A stretch of DNA of 64,000 bases from DAOPJM01 sp035399665 (GTDB lineage Bacteria; Bacillota; Clostridia; Christensenellales; CAG-138): contig DAOPJM010000008.1 of assembly GCA_035399665.1 (NCBI GenBank), positions 1 to 64,000 on the forward strand. The letters run 5' to 3'. The position numbers and the translations under genes are program-made. Position 1 is the stretch's first letter, and each line of letters begins with the position of its first letter. The notes under the pieces were generated by a model. The model searched no databases, was not told the DNA's origin, and saw only the letters and a program-made list of their open reading frames with translations. Below are positions 15,492 to 24,253 of this stretch, in pieces.

Positions 15492-16118
15492 ATGAAAAAA
15501 GCCATTTTGGGCAAAAAGGTCGGTATGACGCAGCTTTTCTTAGCTGACGGTACCATGATCCCCGTCACAGTCGTCAAAGCCGGTCCGTGCCCCGTAGTCC
15601 AAAAGAAAACCGTAGCCCACGAGGGTTACGACGCTGTCCAGCTCGGTTTTGACGAGCTGAGAGAAAAGCTTGCGAACAAGCCTCGCAAAGGTCACTTTGC
15701 AAAGGCCGGCGTGAAGCCCATGCGCTACCTTAGGGAGCTGAAGCTCGATGATACCGCTGCTCTTGAAGTAGGTCAGGTCATCAAGGCCGACGTTTTCGCG
15801 GTAGGCGATAAGGTTGACGTCACCGGCACCAGCAAGGGCAAGGGCTTTGAGGGCAACATCAAGCGTTGGAATCAGGCCCGCGGCAGAAAGACCCACGGTT
15901 CCCATTCCTATCGTGTTCCCGGCTCCATGGGCGCATGCACCTATCCCGGTGAGGTCTTCAAGACCAAGCGTCTCCCCGGTCATATGGGAAGCGAACGCAT
16001 CACCATTCAGAATCTTGAGATCGTCCGCGTTGACGCAGAGCGCAATCTGCTGCTTGTCAAGGGTGCGATCCCCGGCGCCAAGGGCGGTCTTGTGATCGTC
16101 AAGAGCACCGTAAAGTAA
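15492..16118 (+). CDS. rplC: 50S ribosomal protein L3
   Basis: 208 residues from MKKAILGKKVGMTQLF. Three in-frame starts exist: 15447 lies inside rpsJ, 15483 abuts the GGAGGT with no spacer, and 15492 has a 9-nt spacer and matches the family N-terminus, so 15492 is chosen. L3 is an early 23S assembly protein whose loop reaches the peptidyl transferase centre; the glycine- and basic-rich GSHSYRVPGSMG loop is visible around residue 140. Confidence 0.97.
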   Translation: MKKAILGKKVGMTQLFLADGTMIPVTVVKAGPCPVVQKKTVAHEGYDAVQLGFDELREKLANKPRKGHFAKAGVKPMRYLRELKLDDTAALEVGQVIKADVFAVGDKVDVTGTSKGKGFEGNIKRWNQARGRKTHGSHSYRVPGSMGACTYPGEVFKTKRLPGHMGSERITIQNLEIVRVDAERNLLLVKGAIPGAKGGLVIVKSTVK

Positions 16119-16128
16119 GGAGGAAAAC

Positions 16129-16749
16129 ATGCCTACAGTACAGTTACACGACATTACCGGTCAGGTAATAGGCGATATCGAGCTTTCCGAAAACACCTTC
16201 GGTCAGCCTGTAAACACTCATGCGCTGCACGCTGTCGTAGTGGCTCATCTTGCGAATTGCCGTCAGGGCACGCAGAGCGCACTCACCCGCAGCGAAGTAT
16301 CCGGCGGCGGCAAGAAGCCCTATCGTCAGAAGGGTACCGGCCGTGCGCGTCAGGGTTCCACCCGTTCTCCCCAGTGGAGACACGGCGGCGTCGTTTTTGC
16401 TCCCAAGCCCCGCGACTATTCCATGCAGGTCAACAAGAAGCTGCGCAGGCTCGCGATGAAGTCCGCGCTGTCCTCCAAGGTTGAGGAGAATGAAGTAATC
16501 GTCTTTGACGAGCTGAACCTCTCCGAAGCCAAGACCCGCGAGATGGTCAAGGTCTTAAAGGCTGTCGAGTGTGACAACGCGCTCGTCGTCCTTGCAGGCG
16601 GAGATCCCGTTGTAGAGCGCGCAAGCTCCAACATCCCCGGCGTCAAGACCACCAGAGTGGGAACGCTCAGCGTTTATGAGATACTCAAGTACAAGAAGCT
16701 GATCCTCACCAAGGAATCGGCACAGAAAATCGAGGAGGTGTACGTTTGA
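16129..16749 (+). CDS. rplD: 50S ribosomal protein L4
   Basis: 206 residues. The extended loop lining the exit tunnel is recognisable as GGGKKPYRQKGTGRARQGS (residues 59-77), where macrolide-resistance changes occur in other species; the residues look wild type. In gammaproteobacteria L4 also represses its own operon through the S10 leader. Its stop TGA overlaps the rplW start by one base. Confidence 0.98.
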   Translation: MPTVQLHDITGQVIGDIELSENTFGQPVNTHALHAVVVAHLANCRQGTQSALTRSEVSGGGKKPYRQKGTGRARQGSTRSPQWRHGGVVFAPKPRDYSMQVNKKLRRLAMKSALSSKVEENEVIVFDELNLSEAKTREMVKVLKAVECDNALVVLAGGDPVVERASSNIPGVKTTRVGTLSVYEILKYKKLILTKESAQKIEEVYV

Positions 16750-17045
16750 TGAAAAGCGCATACGACATCATCAAGGCGCCGATCCTGACCGAAAAATCCT
16801 ATGACCACATCGGCAACAAGACCTACACCTTTGAAGTAGCAACCGATGCCAACAAGGTCGAAATCCGCAAGGCTATCGAGGAGATCTTCGGCGTAAAGGT
16901 CAAGAGCGTCAACACGATAAACAGACAGGGTAAACTCAAGCGTCAGGGTCGCTACGAGGGCCGCAGGGCGTCCACCAAGAAGGCTTACATCACTTTGGCG
17001 GAAGGCTCGAAGGGCATCGAAATGTTCGACGGCATCGCGCAGTAA
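16749..17045 (+). CDS. rplW: 50S ribosomal protein L23
   Basis: 98 residues from ATG 16749 (MKSAYDIIKAPILTEKS). A TTG directly before it is in frame, but the ATG overlapping the rplD stop (TGATG) with GAGGAGG upstream is the natural start. L23 sits at the tunnel exit and docks trigger factor and the signal recognition particle. The tunnel-facing loop with KLKRQGRYEGRR is intact. Confidence 0.96.
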   Translation: MKSAYDIIKAPILTEKSYDHIGNKTYTFEVATDANKVEIRKAIEEIFGVKVKSVNTINRQGKLKRQGRYEGRRASTKKAYITLAEGSKGIEMFDGIAQ

Positions 17046-17056
17046 GGAGAGAGCAA

Positions 17057-17890
17057 ATGGCTATTCGCAAGATCAACCCCACCACGCCCGGTCAGCGTTT
17101 TATGACGGTCTCCGCTTTCGAGGAGATCACCAAGACCACTCCCGAAAAGTCCCTCACCACTGACCTTAGAGGCAGAGGCGGCAGGAACTTCTCCGGCAGG
17201 ATCACCGTTCGTCATCAGGGCGGCGGCGCAAAGAGGAAGTACCGTGTAATCGACTTCAAGCGCAACAAGGACGACGTCCCCGCGAAAGTCGCAGCCATCG
17301 AGTATGACCCCAACCGCTCGGCCAACATCGCGCTGCTCCACTATCTGGACGGCGAGAAGCGCTACATCGTGGCTCCTCTCGGCCTCAAGGTCGGCGACAG
17401 CGTAGTCTCCGGCGAGAAGGCGGACATCAAGGTCGGCAACGCGCTTGAGATTCGCAACATCCCCGTAGGCACCATGATCCACTGCATAGAGCTTAAGCCC
17501 GGCAAGGGCGCGCAGCTCGTCCGCTCCGCGGGCAACGCCGCACAGCTCATGGCCAAGGATTCCAAGTACGCTCAGGTACGTCTTCCCAGCGGCGAGGTTC
17601 GCCTGATCCCCATGGGCGCCAAGGCTACCATCGGTCAGGTCGGCAATCTGGATCACCAGAACATCATGATCGGCAAAGCCGGCAGGACCCGTCACATGGG
17701 CATCCGTCCTACGGTCCGCGGTTCCGTCATGAATCCCTGCGATCACCCGCACGGCGGCGGCGAGGGCAAGAGCCCGATCGGCCGTTCCGGCCCTGTCACT
17801 CCCTGGGGTAAGCCCGCACTCGGCTACAAGACCAGGAAGCACAAGAATCGCAGCAACAAGTTCATCATCCACCGCAAGAACGATAAGTAA
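17057..17890 (+). CDS. rplB: 50S ribosomal protein L2
   Basis: 277 residues, normal. L2 helps join subunits and supports peptidyl transfer. The conserved C-terminal MNPCDHPHGGGEGKSPIG, with the universally conserved histidine of the HPHGGG loop, is present around residue 226. Spacing to rplW is 11 nt and to rpsS 23 nt. Confidence 0.98.
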   Translation: MAIRKINPTTPGQRFMTVSAFEEITKTTPEKSLTTDLRGRGGRNFSGRITVRHQGGGAKRKYRVIDFKRNKDDVPAKVAAIEYDPNRSANIALLHYLDGEKRYIVAPLGLKVGDSVVSGEKADIKVGNALEIRNIPVGTMIHCIELKPGKGAQLVRSAGNAAQLMAKDSKYAQVRLPSGEVRLIPMGAKATIGQVGNLDHQNIMIGKAGRTRHMGIRPTVRGSVMNPCDHPHGGGEGKSPIGRSGPVTPWGKPALGYKTRKHKNRSNKFIIHRKNDK

Positions 17891-17913
17891 TAGGGAAGAA
17901 AGGAGCAATCACA

Positions 17914-18195
17914 ATGAGCAGATCGATAAAGAAAGGCCCGTTCGTAGAGGAGCGTCTTTTCAACCGCGTTCAGCTAATGAACGAAAGCGGCAAAAAGACA
18001 GTGGTAAAGACCTGGTCGCGTTCATCCACCATCTTCCCCGACTTCGTGGGACACACCATCGCTGTGCATGACGGAAGGAAGCACGTTCCCGTATACATCA
18101 CCGAAGAGATGGTAGGTCACAAGCTGGGCGAGTTCGCCCCCACCCGCACCTTCAGAGGACACAGAAGTTCCGAGAAGAGCAGCGGAGCCAAGTAA
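17914..18195 (+). CDS. rpsS: 30S ribosomal protein S19
   Basis: 93 residues beginning MSRSIKKGPFVEERLF, with the typical PDFVGHTIAVHDGRKHVPV block. Binds the 30S head with S13 near the A site. Follows a good GGAG site. Confidence 0.98.
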   Translation: MSRSIKKGPFVEERLFNRVQLMNESGKKTVVKTWSRSSTIFPDFVGHTIAVHDGRKHVPVYITEEMVGHKLGEFAPTRTFRGHRSSEKSSGAK

Positions 18196-18206
18196 GGAGG
18201 AAAAGC

Positions 18207-18593
18207 ATGGCAACCAGAAGCAAGGAAAAAGCAGCGGCTCGCCGCGAGAGTGCCGAGAAGAGGCCTCACGCAACAGCCAAATATATCAGAATCTCCGCAC
18301 GCAAGGTTAAGATCGTCATCGACCTTATCCGCGGCAAGAGCGTCAAGGAAGCCAGAGCAATCCTGCTCTACTGCCCCAAGTCCGCTGCCGAGCCGGTCAG
18401 CAAGCTCTTGAACTCCGCAGTCGCCAACGCCGAGAACAATCTCGACCTCAACAGCGACAACCTCTACATCGCAGAGATTTATGCAAACCAGGGACCGACG
18501 CTCATGCGTTTCCGTCCCAGATCGCGTGGTTCCGCCTCCAGGATAAGGAAGCGCACAAGCCACATCAGCATCGTCTTGGATCAGGTCAAGTAA
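18207..18593 (+). CDS. rplV: 50S ribosomal protein L22
   Basis: 128 residues, somewhat longer than the usual 110 because of a basic N-terminal stretch (MATRSKEKAAARRESAEKR) before the conserved core at KYIRISARKVKIVIDLIRG. The beta-hairpin that reaches the exit tunnel is near the C-terminus (PRSRGSASRIRKRTSH). The ATG has AGGAGG 6 nt upstream, so the extension seems real. Confidence 0.96.
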   Translation: MATRSKEKAAARRESAEKRPHATAKYIRISARKVKIVIDLIRGKSVKEARAILLYCPKSAAEPVSKLLNSAVANAENNLDLNSDNLYIAEIYANQGPTLMRFRPRSRGSASRIRKRTSHISIVLDQVK

Positions 18594-18603
18594 GGAGGAC
18601 ATT

Positions 18604-19257
18604 ATGGGACAGAAAGTTAATCCGAACGGTTTCCGCGTAGGCGTCATTCGTGACTGGAACACCCGCTGGTATGCCTCCAAGAAGGATTTCTCCGATTTCC
18701 TGATCGAGGACCGCAAGATTCGCGACTTCGTCAAGTCGAAGCATTATGAGGCGTCCATCTCCCGCATCGAGATCGAGCGCGCTGCCGGCAAGGTTTCCGT
18801 CAGCATCTACACCGCTCGTCCCGGTATGCTCATCGGCAAGGGCGGCGCAGGCATCGAGGTCATCAAGAGCGAGATTGCCGAGCTTATCGGCAAGCCCGTG
18901 TATGTAAACATCATGGAAGTCCGTGATGCGGAGGCCGATGCTCAGCTCGTAGCCGAGAACATCGCAGCCCAGATCGAGAAGCGTATCAGCTTCCGCAGGG
19001 CAATGAAGCAGGCGATGCAGCGCTCCATGCAGAAGCCGGGCGTAAAGGGCATTAAGCTCATTTGCGGCGGCAGACTGGGCGGCGCAGAAATCGCAAGAAC
19101 CGAAGGCTATCACGACGGTTCCATCCCCCTGCAGACCATCCGCGCCGACATTCAGTACGGTTTCGCCGAGGCACACACCACCTACGGCAGAATCGGCGTC
19201 AAGGTCTGGATTTACAAGGGCGAAGTCCTTGGTAAGCGCAAAGAAGGAGGCAAGTAA
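18604..19257 (+). CDS. rpsC: 30S ribosomal protein S3
   Basis: 217 residues. It starts MGQKVNPNGFRVG, contains the KH-domain loop LIGKGGAGIE (about residues 77-86) and ends with VWIYKGEVLGKRKEGGK. S3 lines the mRNA entry channel and has helicase activity with S4 and S5. rplP begins 2 nt after the stop. Confidence 0.98.
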   Translation: MGQKVNPNGFRVGVIRDWNTRWYASKKDFSDFLIEDRKIRDFVKSKHYEASISRIEIERAAGKVSVSIYTARPGMLIGKGGAGIEVIKSEIAELIGKPVYVNIMEVRDAEADAQLVAENIAAQIEKRISFRRAMKQAMQRSMQKPGVKGIKLICGGRLGGAEIARTEGYHDGSIPLQTIRADIQYGFAEAHTTYGRIGVKVWIYKGEVLGKRKEGGK

Positions 19258-19259
19258 TC

Positions 19260-19694
19260 ATGTTAATGCCTAAGAGAGTTAAGAGGCGCAGGGTTTTCCG
19301 CGGAAGGATGAAGGGCAGCGCCCATCGCGGCAACACCATCACCTACGGCGATTTTGGCCTTGTAGCCTGTGAGCCCAAGTGGGTCACCAGCAATCAGATT
19401 GAGGCCGCTCGTGTCGCCATGACGCGTTACATCAAGCGTACCGGTCAGGTCTGGATAAAGATATTCCCCGACAAGCCCGTGACCGAGAAGCCCGCCGAGA
19501 CCCGAATGGGTTCGGGCAAAGGTTCACCCGAGTACTGGGTAGCGGTCGTAAAGCCCGGCAGAGTAATGTTCGAGATTGGCGGAGTCGATGACGAAACCGC
19601 GAAGGAAGCTCTGCGTCTGGCAATGCACAAGCTGCCGCTCAAGAGCAAAATTGTGAAGCGCGAAGCCGCGGCACAGGAAGGAGCAGAACAATGA
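19260..19694 (+). CDS. rplP: 50S ribosomal protein L16
   Basis: 144 residues starting MLMPKRVKRRRVFRGRMKG. Two near-adjacent ATGs exist; the first has a 9-nt spacer from GGAGG. L16 binds near the A-site tRNA elbow; the conserved RMGSGKGSPEYWVAVV segment is present around residue 81. Overlaps rpmC by 4 nt (ATGA). Confidence 0.97.
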   Translation: MLMPKRVKRRRVFRGRMKGSAHRGNTITYGDFGLVACEPKWVTSNQIEAARVAMTRYIKRTGQVWIKIFPDKPVTEKPAETRMGSGKGSPEYWVAVVKPGRVMFEIGGVDDETAKEALRLAMHKLPLKSKIVKREAAAQEGAEQ

Positions 19695-19888
19695 AAGCAG
19701 ACAAGTTTAGAGAGATGACAGCCGATGAGCTGCTGGCTCAGGAAAAGGATCTGAAAGCCGAATTGTTCAACCTCCGCTTCCAGTCCGTCACCGGTCAGAT
19801 CACCAATCATAACCGTATCACGGATTGCAAAAGGGACATCGCGAGGATCAAGACCATTCTTCGTCAGCGCGAAATGACTGCCGAATAA
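19691..19888 (+). CDS. rpmC: 50S ribosomal protein L29
   Basis: 65 residues, helical hairpin protein near the tunnel exit. The conserved LKAELFNLRFQ motif is in the middle and IARIKTILRQRE at the end. Translationally coupled to rplP through ATGA. Confidence 0.97.
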   Translation: MKADKFREMTADELLAQEKDLKAELFNLRFQSVTGQITNHNRITDCKRDIARIKTILRQREMTAE

Positions 19889-19898
19889 GGAGGACAAC

Positions 19899-20156
19899 AT
19901 GGAAGAAAGAGGTTACAGGAAGACCCGCATCGGCGTCGTGGTAAGCGACAAGATGGATAAGACTATCGTAGTTGCCATCAAGACCAAAATCCGTCATCCC
20001 TTGTACGGCAAGATGGTCAACCGCACTCATAAGTTCAAGGCTCATGACGAGGAGAACCAGTGCGGTATCGGCGATACAGTGAAGATTATGGAAACTCGCC
20101 CGATTTCCAAGGACAAGAGATGGCGCCTTGTTGAGATCGTCGAGAAGGCCAAGTAA
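19899..20156 (+). CDS. rpsQ: 30S ribosomal protein S17
   Basis: 85 residues, OB-fold primary 16S binder. MEERGYRKTRIGVVVSDKMD at the start and HDEENQCGIGDTVKIMETRP in the middle are typical. AGGAGG 7 nt upstream. Confidence 0.98.
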   Translation: MEERGYRKTRIGVVVSDKMDKTIVVAIKTKIRHPLYGKMVNRTHKFKAHDEENQCGIGDTVKIMETRPISKDKRWRLVEIVEKAK

Positions 20157-20170
20157 GAGGAGGGAAGATT

Positions 20171-20539
20171 ATGATTCAGCCTCAAACCCGCTTAAAGGTT
20201 GCAGATAACAGCGGCGCCAAAGAAATCATGTGCATCAGGGTTCTCGGCGGCTCCAAAGTAAAGTTTGCAGGAATCGGCGACGTCATCGTCGCGGCAGTCA
20301 AGACCGCGACTCCGGGCGGCACCGTTAAGAAGAAGGACGTAGTCAAGGCGGTCGTAGTTCGCACCGTATCCGAAACGTCCCGTCCAGATGGCAGCCACAT
20401 CCGCTTTGACGACAACGCGGCGGTCATCATCAACGACCAGAAACAGCCCCGCGGCACCCGTATCTTCGGGCCGGTCGCACGAGAGCTTCGCGAGAAGGAT
20501 TACATGAAGATTATCTCGCTTGCCCCCGAAGTGCTGTAA
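20171..20539 (+). CDS. rplN: 50S ribosomal protein L14
   Basis: 122 residues, the standard length. MIQPQTRLKVADNSGAKEI opening and the FGPVARELREKDYMKI ending are diagnostic. L14 forms an intersubunit bridge and is a docking site for RsfS. Confidence 0.98.
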   Translation: MIQPQTRLKVADNSGAKEIMCIRVLGGSKVKFAGIGDVIVAAVKTATPGGTVKKKDVVKAVVVRTVSETSRPDGSHIRFDDNAAVIINDQKQPRGTRIFGPVARELREKDYMKIISLAPEVL

Positions 20540-20550
20540 GGAGAAGTGAC

Positions 20551-20886
20551 ATGAATAAGATGAATATCAAAAAAGACGACACCGTATACGTCCTCTCCGG
20601 AGACTGGCAGTACAGGCATAAGACCGGCAAGGTTCTCAGTGTCATCCCCGATAAGGAGCAGGTCATTGTACAGGGCATGAACATGAGAATCAAGCATGTC
20701 AAGCCCCGCAGGCAGGGAGAGCCGGGCGGCCGCATAGAGCAGGAAGGCCCCATGCATGTTTCCAACGTAATGCTCGTTTGCCCGTCGTGCAAGAAGCCCA
20801 CCAGGGTTGCTCACACGATCGTCGAGAAGGACGGTAAGCAAAAGAGCGTCCGCACTTGCAAGAAGTGCGGAAAGACCATCGACTAA
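20551..20886 (+). CDS. rplX: 50S ribosomal protein L24, zinc-ribbon form
   Basis: 111 residues: KOW domain with DTVYVLSGDWQYRHKTGKV, then a C-terminal zinc ribbon made of CPSC and CKKC pairs (about residues 75-106). Many L24 proteins lack these cysteines. L24 starts 50S assembly by binding 23S domain I. A second ATG at 20560 is possible, but GGAG spacing fits 20551. Confidence 0.96.
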   Translation: MNKMNIKKDDTVYVLSGDWQYRHKTGKVLSVIPDKEQVIVQGMNMRIKHVKPRRQGEPGGRIEQEGPMHVSNVMLVCPSCKKPTRVAHTIVEKDGKQKSVRTCKKCGKTID

Positions 20887-20908
20887 AGCGCGAAAGGAGG
20901 AGCTATAA

Positions 20909-21526
20909 ATGGCACAGAAGAATCAACAGGCGCAGGCAAAGTCCAAGAAGAACGCGCCGGTGAAGGCAAAGGCATTTACCGCCGCCCCGCGTCTTAAGGA
21001 CCAGTACAAGTCCGAAGCAATCCCCGCGCTTAAGGCCAAGTTCAACTACGAGAACGTGATGCAGATCCCCCGTTTGGAGAAGATTATCATCAACATGGGT
21101 CTCGGCGCCGAGAAGGATAACCCCAAGGGGATCGAATCCGCCGTTGCGGAGCTTTCCACCATCGCGGGTCAGAAGGCAGTCGTCACCAAGGCCAAGAAGT
21201 CCGTTGCGAACTTCAAGGTTCGTGAGGGCATGACCATCGGTGCGAAGGTCACCTTGAGAGGCGACAGGATGTACTACTTCGCGGACAAGCTTATGAACAT
21301 CGTTCTGCCCAGGGTCCGCGACTTTAGAGGCGTTTCCGCCAAGGCGTTCGACGGACGCGGCAACTACGCCATGGGTCTGAAGGAACAGCTGATCTTCCCG
21401 GAGATCAACTATGACGACGTCGAGAAGGTTCGCGGCATGAACATCGTATTTGTTACCAGCGCACACACCGACGAAGAAGCAAAAGAACTGCTGTCCGTAC
21501 TCGGTATGCCGTTTGCACAGGACTAA
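20909..21526 (+). CDS. rplE: 50S ribosomal protein L5 with N-terminal extension
   Basis: 205 residues against about 179 in most bacteria. The extra 25 or so N-terminal residues are rich in Lys, Ala and Gln (MAQKNQQAQAKSKKNAPVKA); the conserved core starts at LKDQYKSEAIPALKAKF. AAGGAGG lies 8 nt before this ATG and no better internal start is seen, so the extension is probably translated. L5 binds 5S rRNA in the central protuberance. The rest, including MPFAQD at the C-terminus, is ordinary. Confidence 0.96.
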   Translation: MAQKNQQAQAKSKKNAPVKAKAFTAAPRLKDQYKSEAIPALKAKFNYENVMQIPRLEKIIINMGLGAEKDNPKGIESAVAELSTIAGQKAVVTKAKKSVANFKVREGMTIGAKVTLRGDRMYYFADKLMNIVLPRVRDFRGVSAKAFDGRGNYAMGLKEQLIFPEINYDDVEKVRGMNIVFVTSAHTDEEAKELLSVLGMPFAQD

Positions 21527-21541
21527 CAAGGAGGCAAGATT

Positions 21542-21727
21542 ATGGCAAAGACAAGCATGAAACTCAAGCAGCAAGCCACCCCGAAGTTCAGCACCCGCGC
21601 TTATACCCGCTGCCGCATCTGCGGTCGCCCGCACTCGGTGCTGCGCAAGTACGGTATCTGCCGTATCTGCTTCCGCGAGGAGGCCTACAAGGGCAACATC
21701 CCCGGCGTGCGCAAGGCAAGCTGGTAA
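21542..21727 (+). CDS. rpsN: 30S ribosomal protein S14, type Z
   Basis: 61 residues, the short zinc form. CRICGRPHSVLRKYGICRIC provides the two CxxC pairs. The long zinc-free paralogue used in zinc starvation is not in this window. Confidence 0.98.
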   Translation: MAKTSMKLKQQATPKFSTRAYTRCRICGRPHSVLRKYGICRICFREEAYKGNIPGVRKASW

Positions 21728-21742
21728 AGGAGGAAACATCAA

Positions 21743-22135
21743 ATGACTGATACCATTGCAGATATGCTCACAAGGATCCGCAATGCCTTAGTGGCAAAGC
21801 ACGACTCCGTGGATGTACCCTGCTCCGCCATCAAGGTGGCCATAGCTGATATTCTCGTCGAGGAAGGCTATATCAAGAGCTATACCGTCGAGGAAGAGGG
21901 CGTTGGCAAGATCATCCGCATTAAGCTCAAGTACGGCGCTAACAAGCAGCGCGTTATCGTGGGCATCAAGCGCATCTCCAAGCCCGGACTGCGCGTATAC
22001 GCCCGCAAGGACGAGATCCCCAAGGTATTGAACGGTCTCGGAATCGCAATCCTGTCCACCTCCAGGGGTGTCATGACGGATCGCGAAGCAAGGAAAATCG
22101 GCGTCGGCGGCGAAGTGCTCGCATACGTCTGGTAA
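21743..22135 (+). CDS. rpsH: 30S ribosomal protein S8
   Basis: 130 residues. DTIADMLTRIRNALVAKH at the start and STSRGVMTDREARKIGVGGE near the C-terminus are the family signatures. S8 binds the 16S central domain and in E. coli represses the spc operon. Confidence 0.98.
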   Translation: MTDTIADMLTRIRNALVAKHDSVDVPCSAIKVAIADILVEEGYIKSYTVEEEGVGKIIRIKLKYGANKQRVIVGIKRISKPGLRVYARKDEIPKVLNGLGIAILSTSRGVMTDREARKIGVGGEVLAYVW

Positions 22136-22153
22136 ACTAAAAGGAGGAAAAGA

Positions 22154-22693
22154 ATGTCTCGAATCGGAAAACATCCGATAGCGGTAGCTAACGGAGTGGC
22201 AATCACGGTAGACGACCATCAGGTTGTGACTGTGAAGGGCCCCAAAGGGACCTTGTCACAAAGGGTGTCGTCTGAGATGCTCCTTGAGCAGAAGGACGGT
22301 CAGCTGACCGTCACCAGAAAAGGCGACAGCAAGCAGCAGCGTTCGCTGCATGGACTCACCCGCACCCTGATAAACAACATGGTGCTGGGCGTAACCACGG
22401 GCTTCGAGAAGAAGCTTGAAATCGTGGGTACCGGCTACAAGGCCCAAATGCAGGGCAACAAGCTTGTATTGAACGTCGGTTATTCACATCCCGTAGAGTT
22501 TGAGCAGGGCGACGGCATCAGCTTTGAGGTGCCGGCTCCCACAAAGATCACGGTGAAGGGCATCGACAAGCAGAAGGTCGGCCAGATAGCGGCCAACATT
22601 CGCGGTACGAGGCCGCCGGAACCCTACAAGGGCAAAGGCATTCGCTACGCCGGTGAGCATGTTGCTCAAAAAGAAGGCAAGACTGGTAAGTAA
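22154..22693 (+). CDS. rplF: 50S ribosomal protein L6
   Basis: 179 residues, normal. Starts MSRIGKHPIAV and carries the C-terminal rRNA-binding block IRGTRPPEPYKGKGIRY. Lies near the sarcin-ricin loop and factor-binding site. Confidence 0.98.
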   Translation: MSRIGKHPIAVANGVAITVDDHQVVTVKGPKGTLSQRVSSEMLLEQKDGQLTVTRKGDSKQQRSLHGLTRTLINNMVLGVTTGFEKKLEIVGTGYKAQMQGNKLVLNVGYSHPVEFEQGDGISFEVPAPTKITVKGIDKQKVGQIAANIRGTRPPEPYKGKGIRYAGEHVAQKEGKTGK

Positions 22694-22714
22694 GCAAGGA
22701 AGGAGTGACATAAG

Positions 22715-23083
22715 ATGTTTTCTAAAATCGATAAAAATTCGGTACGCATGGCACGTCATTATCGCCAGCGCAGAAATCTGGTCGGCACGAGCGAGCGTCC
22801 TCGTTTGAACGTATATCGCAGCACCAACCATATCTACGCACAGGTCATCGACGACTTGACAGGCAGCACCTTGGTCGCGGCTTCCACGCTGGACGCACAG
22901 GTCAAGAGCGGGCTGGACGGCAAGAGCAAGACCGACGCTGCAAAGCTGGTCGGCAAGGTCGTCGGACAGCGTGCGATTGAGAAGGGCGTCAAGAAGGTCG
23001 TTTTCGATCGCGGCGGTTATCTCTACACGGGCAGGGTTGCTGCCCTGGCAGCCGGTGCGAGAGAAGCCGGTCTGGACTTTTAA
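22715..23083 (+). CDS. rplR: 50S ribosomal protein L18
   Basis: 122 residues. 5S rRNA binder with L5. RPRLNVYRSTNHIYAQVIDD and the FDRGGYLYTGRVAALA region are characteristic. Confidence 0.98.
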   Translation: MFSKIDKNSVRMARHYRQRRNLVGTSERPRLNVYRSTNHIYAQVIDDLTGSTLVAASTLDAQVKSGLDGKSKTDAAKLVGKVVGQRAIEKGVKKVVFDRGGYLYTGRVAALAAGAREAGLDF

Positions 23084-23095
23084 GGAGGAGCAAGG

Positions 23096-23605
23096 ATGCG
23101 TAACGACAGAAAGTTTGAAAGGGAGATCCCCGAATTCACCGAGCGTCTGGTATACATCAACCGCGTTGCAAAGGTCGTCAAGGGCGGCAAGAACTATCGC
23201 TTCACCGCGCTGGTTGTCGTCGGAAACGAAAAGGGCAAGGTTGGCGTAGGCCTGGGCAAGGCTGTGGAGATTCCTGAAGCGGCAAGGAAAGCCGCCGAGG
23301 ACGCAAAGCGTCATCTGATAGAAGTACCCATCGTCGGAACCACGATTCCTCACGCTGTTGAGGGCAGGTTCGGCAAGGGTCACGTCCGTATGCTTCCCGC
23401 TGAGGAAGGTACCGGCGTCATCGCGGGCGGTCCCGTCCGTGCGGTTTTGGAGATGGTTGGCATTAAGGACATTCGTACGAAGTCCATCGGCTCCAACAAC
23501 CCCAGCAACTGCGTTAAGGCAACCCTGAACGGTTTGAGCCAGCTGCGTACTGTCGAGCAGATCGCGGCGCTTCGCGGCAAGACCGTTGAGGAGATCCTAA
23601 ACTAA
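23096..23605 (+). CDS. rpsE: 30S ribosomal protein S5
   Basis: 169 residues. RVAKVVKGGKNYRFTALVVV and the loop GNEKGKVGVGLGKA are present; these contain the positions affecting spectinomycin and ram phenotypes elsewhere. Works with S4 and S3 at the mRNA entry site. Confidence 0.98.
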   Translation: MRNDRKFEREIPEFTERLVYINRVAKVVKGGKNYRFTALVVVGNEKGKVGVGLGKAVEIPEAARKAAEDAKRHLIEVPIVGTTIPHAVEGRFGKGHVRMLPAEEGTGVIAGGPVRAVLEMVGIKDIRTKSIGSNNPSNCVKATLNGLSQLRTVEQIAALRGKTVEEILN

Positions 23606-23618
23606 GGGGGATAGATTA

Positions 23619-23798
23619 ATGGCAACGTTGAAAGTTACATTGGTAAAGAGCACCATCAGCTCACTGAAGGTTCACAAGGATACCGTTAAGGCTCTTGGAC
23701 TTCACAAGGTGGGTCAGACGGTCGAAAAGCCCGATAACCCCTGTATTCGCGGTCAGATCTTCAGGGTCAAGCACCTCGTCAAGGTCGAAGAAGTATAG
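23619..23798 (+). CDS. rpmD: 50S ribosomal protein L30
   Basis: A short gene of 59 residues filling the gap between rpsE and rplO. It reads MATLKVTLVKSTISSLK..., with the typical TVKALGLHKVGQTVEKPDNP and ends LVKVEEV. AGGGGG lies 9 nt upstream. The product is small and non-essential in some species. Position and sequence both fit L30. Confidence 0.96.
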   Translation: MATLKVTLVKSTISSLKVHKDTVKALGLHKVGQTVEKPDNPCIRGQIFRVKHLVKVEEV

Positions 23799-23806
23799 GA
23801 GGCAGC

Positions 23807-24253
23807 ATGAAGATTCATGAGTTACAGCCCCAAGAGGGCGCAACAAAGTCCCCCAAGCGCGTGGGACGCGGCACAGGCTCCGGCCTGGGCAAGACCTCGG
23901 CTAAGGGCCATAAGGGTCAGAAGGCGAGGAGCGGAAGCAAGAAGAACGGGTTTGAAGGCGGTCAGATGCCTCTTGCCCGCAGACTGCCGAAGCGCGGGTT
24001 CACCAACATCTACGCAAAGGTTTACAGCGTAGTCAACATTTCCGATCTGGAGAGGCTTGAGGACGGCGCAGTCGTTACCGCACAGTCTCTGAAGGAAGCG
24101 GGCATCATCAGCAAAATTGAAAAAGACGGTCTTAAGGTATTAGGCAAAGGCACTCTGACCAAGAAGCTTACCGTGAAAGCCGCGAAGGTCTCTAAGGCGG
24201 GTGAAGCAGCTATCCTGGCAGCAGGCGGAAGTGTTGAGGTGCCCAATGTTTAG
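23807..24253 (+). CDS. rplO: 50S ribosomal protein L15
   Basis: 148 residues starting MKIHELQPQEGATKSPKRVG, with the glycine-rich RGTGSGLGKTSAKGHKGQKA segment. A late assembly protein. Its end overlaps the secY start by 8 nt. Confidence 0.97.
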   Translation: MKIHELQPQEGATKSPKRVGRGTGSGLGKTSAKGHKGQKARSGSKKNGFEGGQMPLARRLPKRGFTNIYAKVYSVVNISDLERLEDGAVVTAQSLKEAGIISKIEKDGLKVLGKGTLTKKLTVKAAKVSKAGEAAILAAGGSVEVPNV

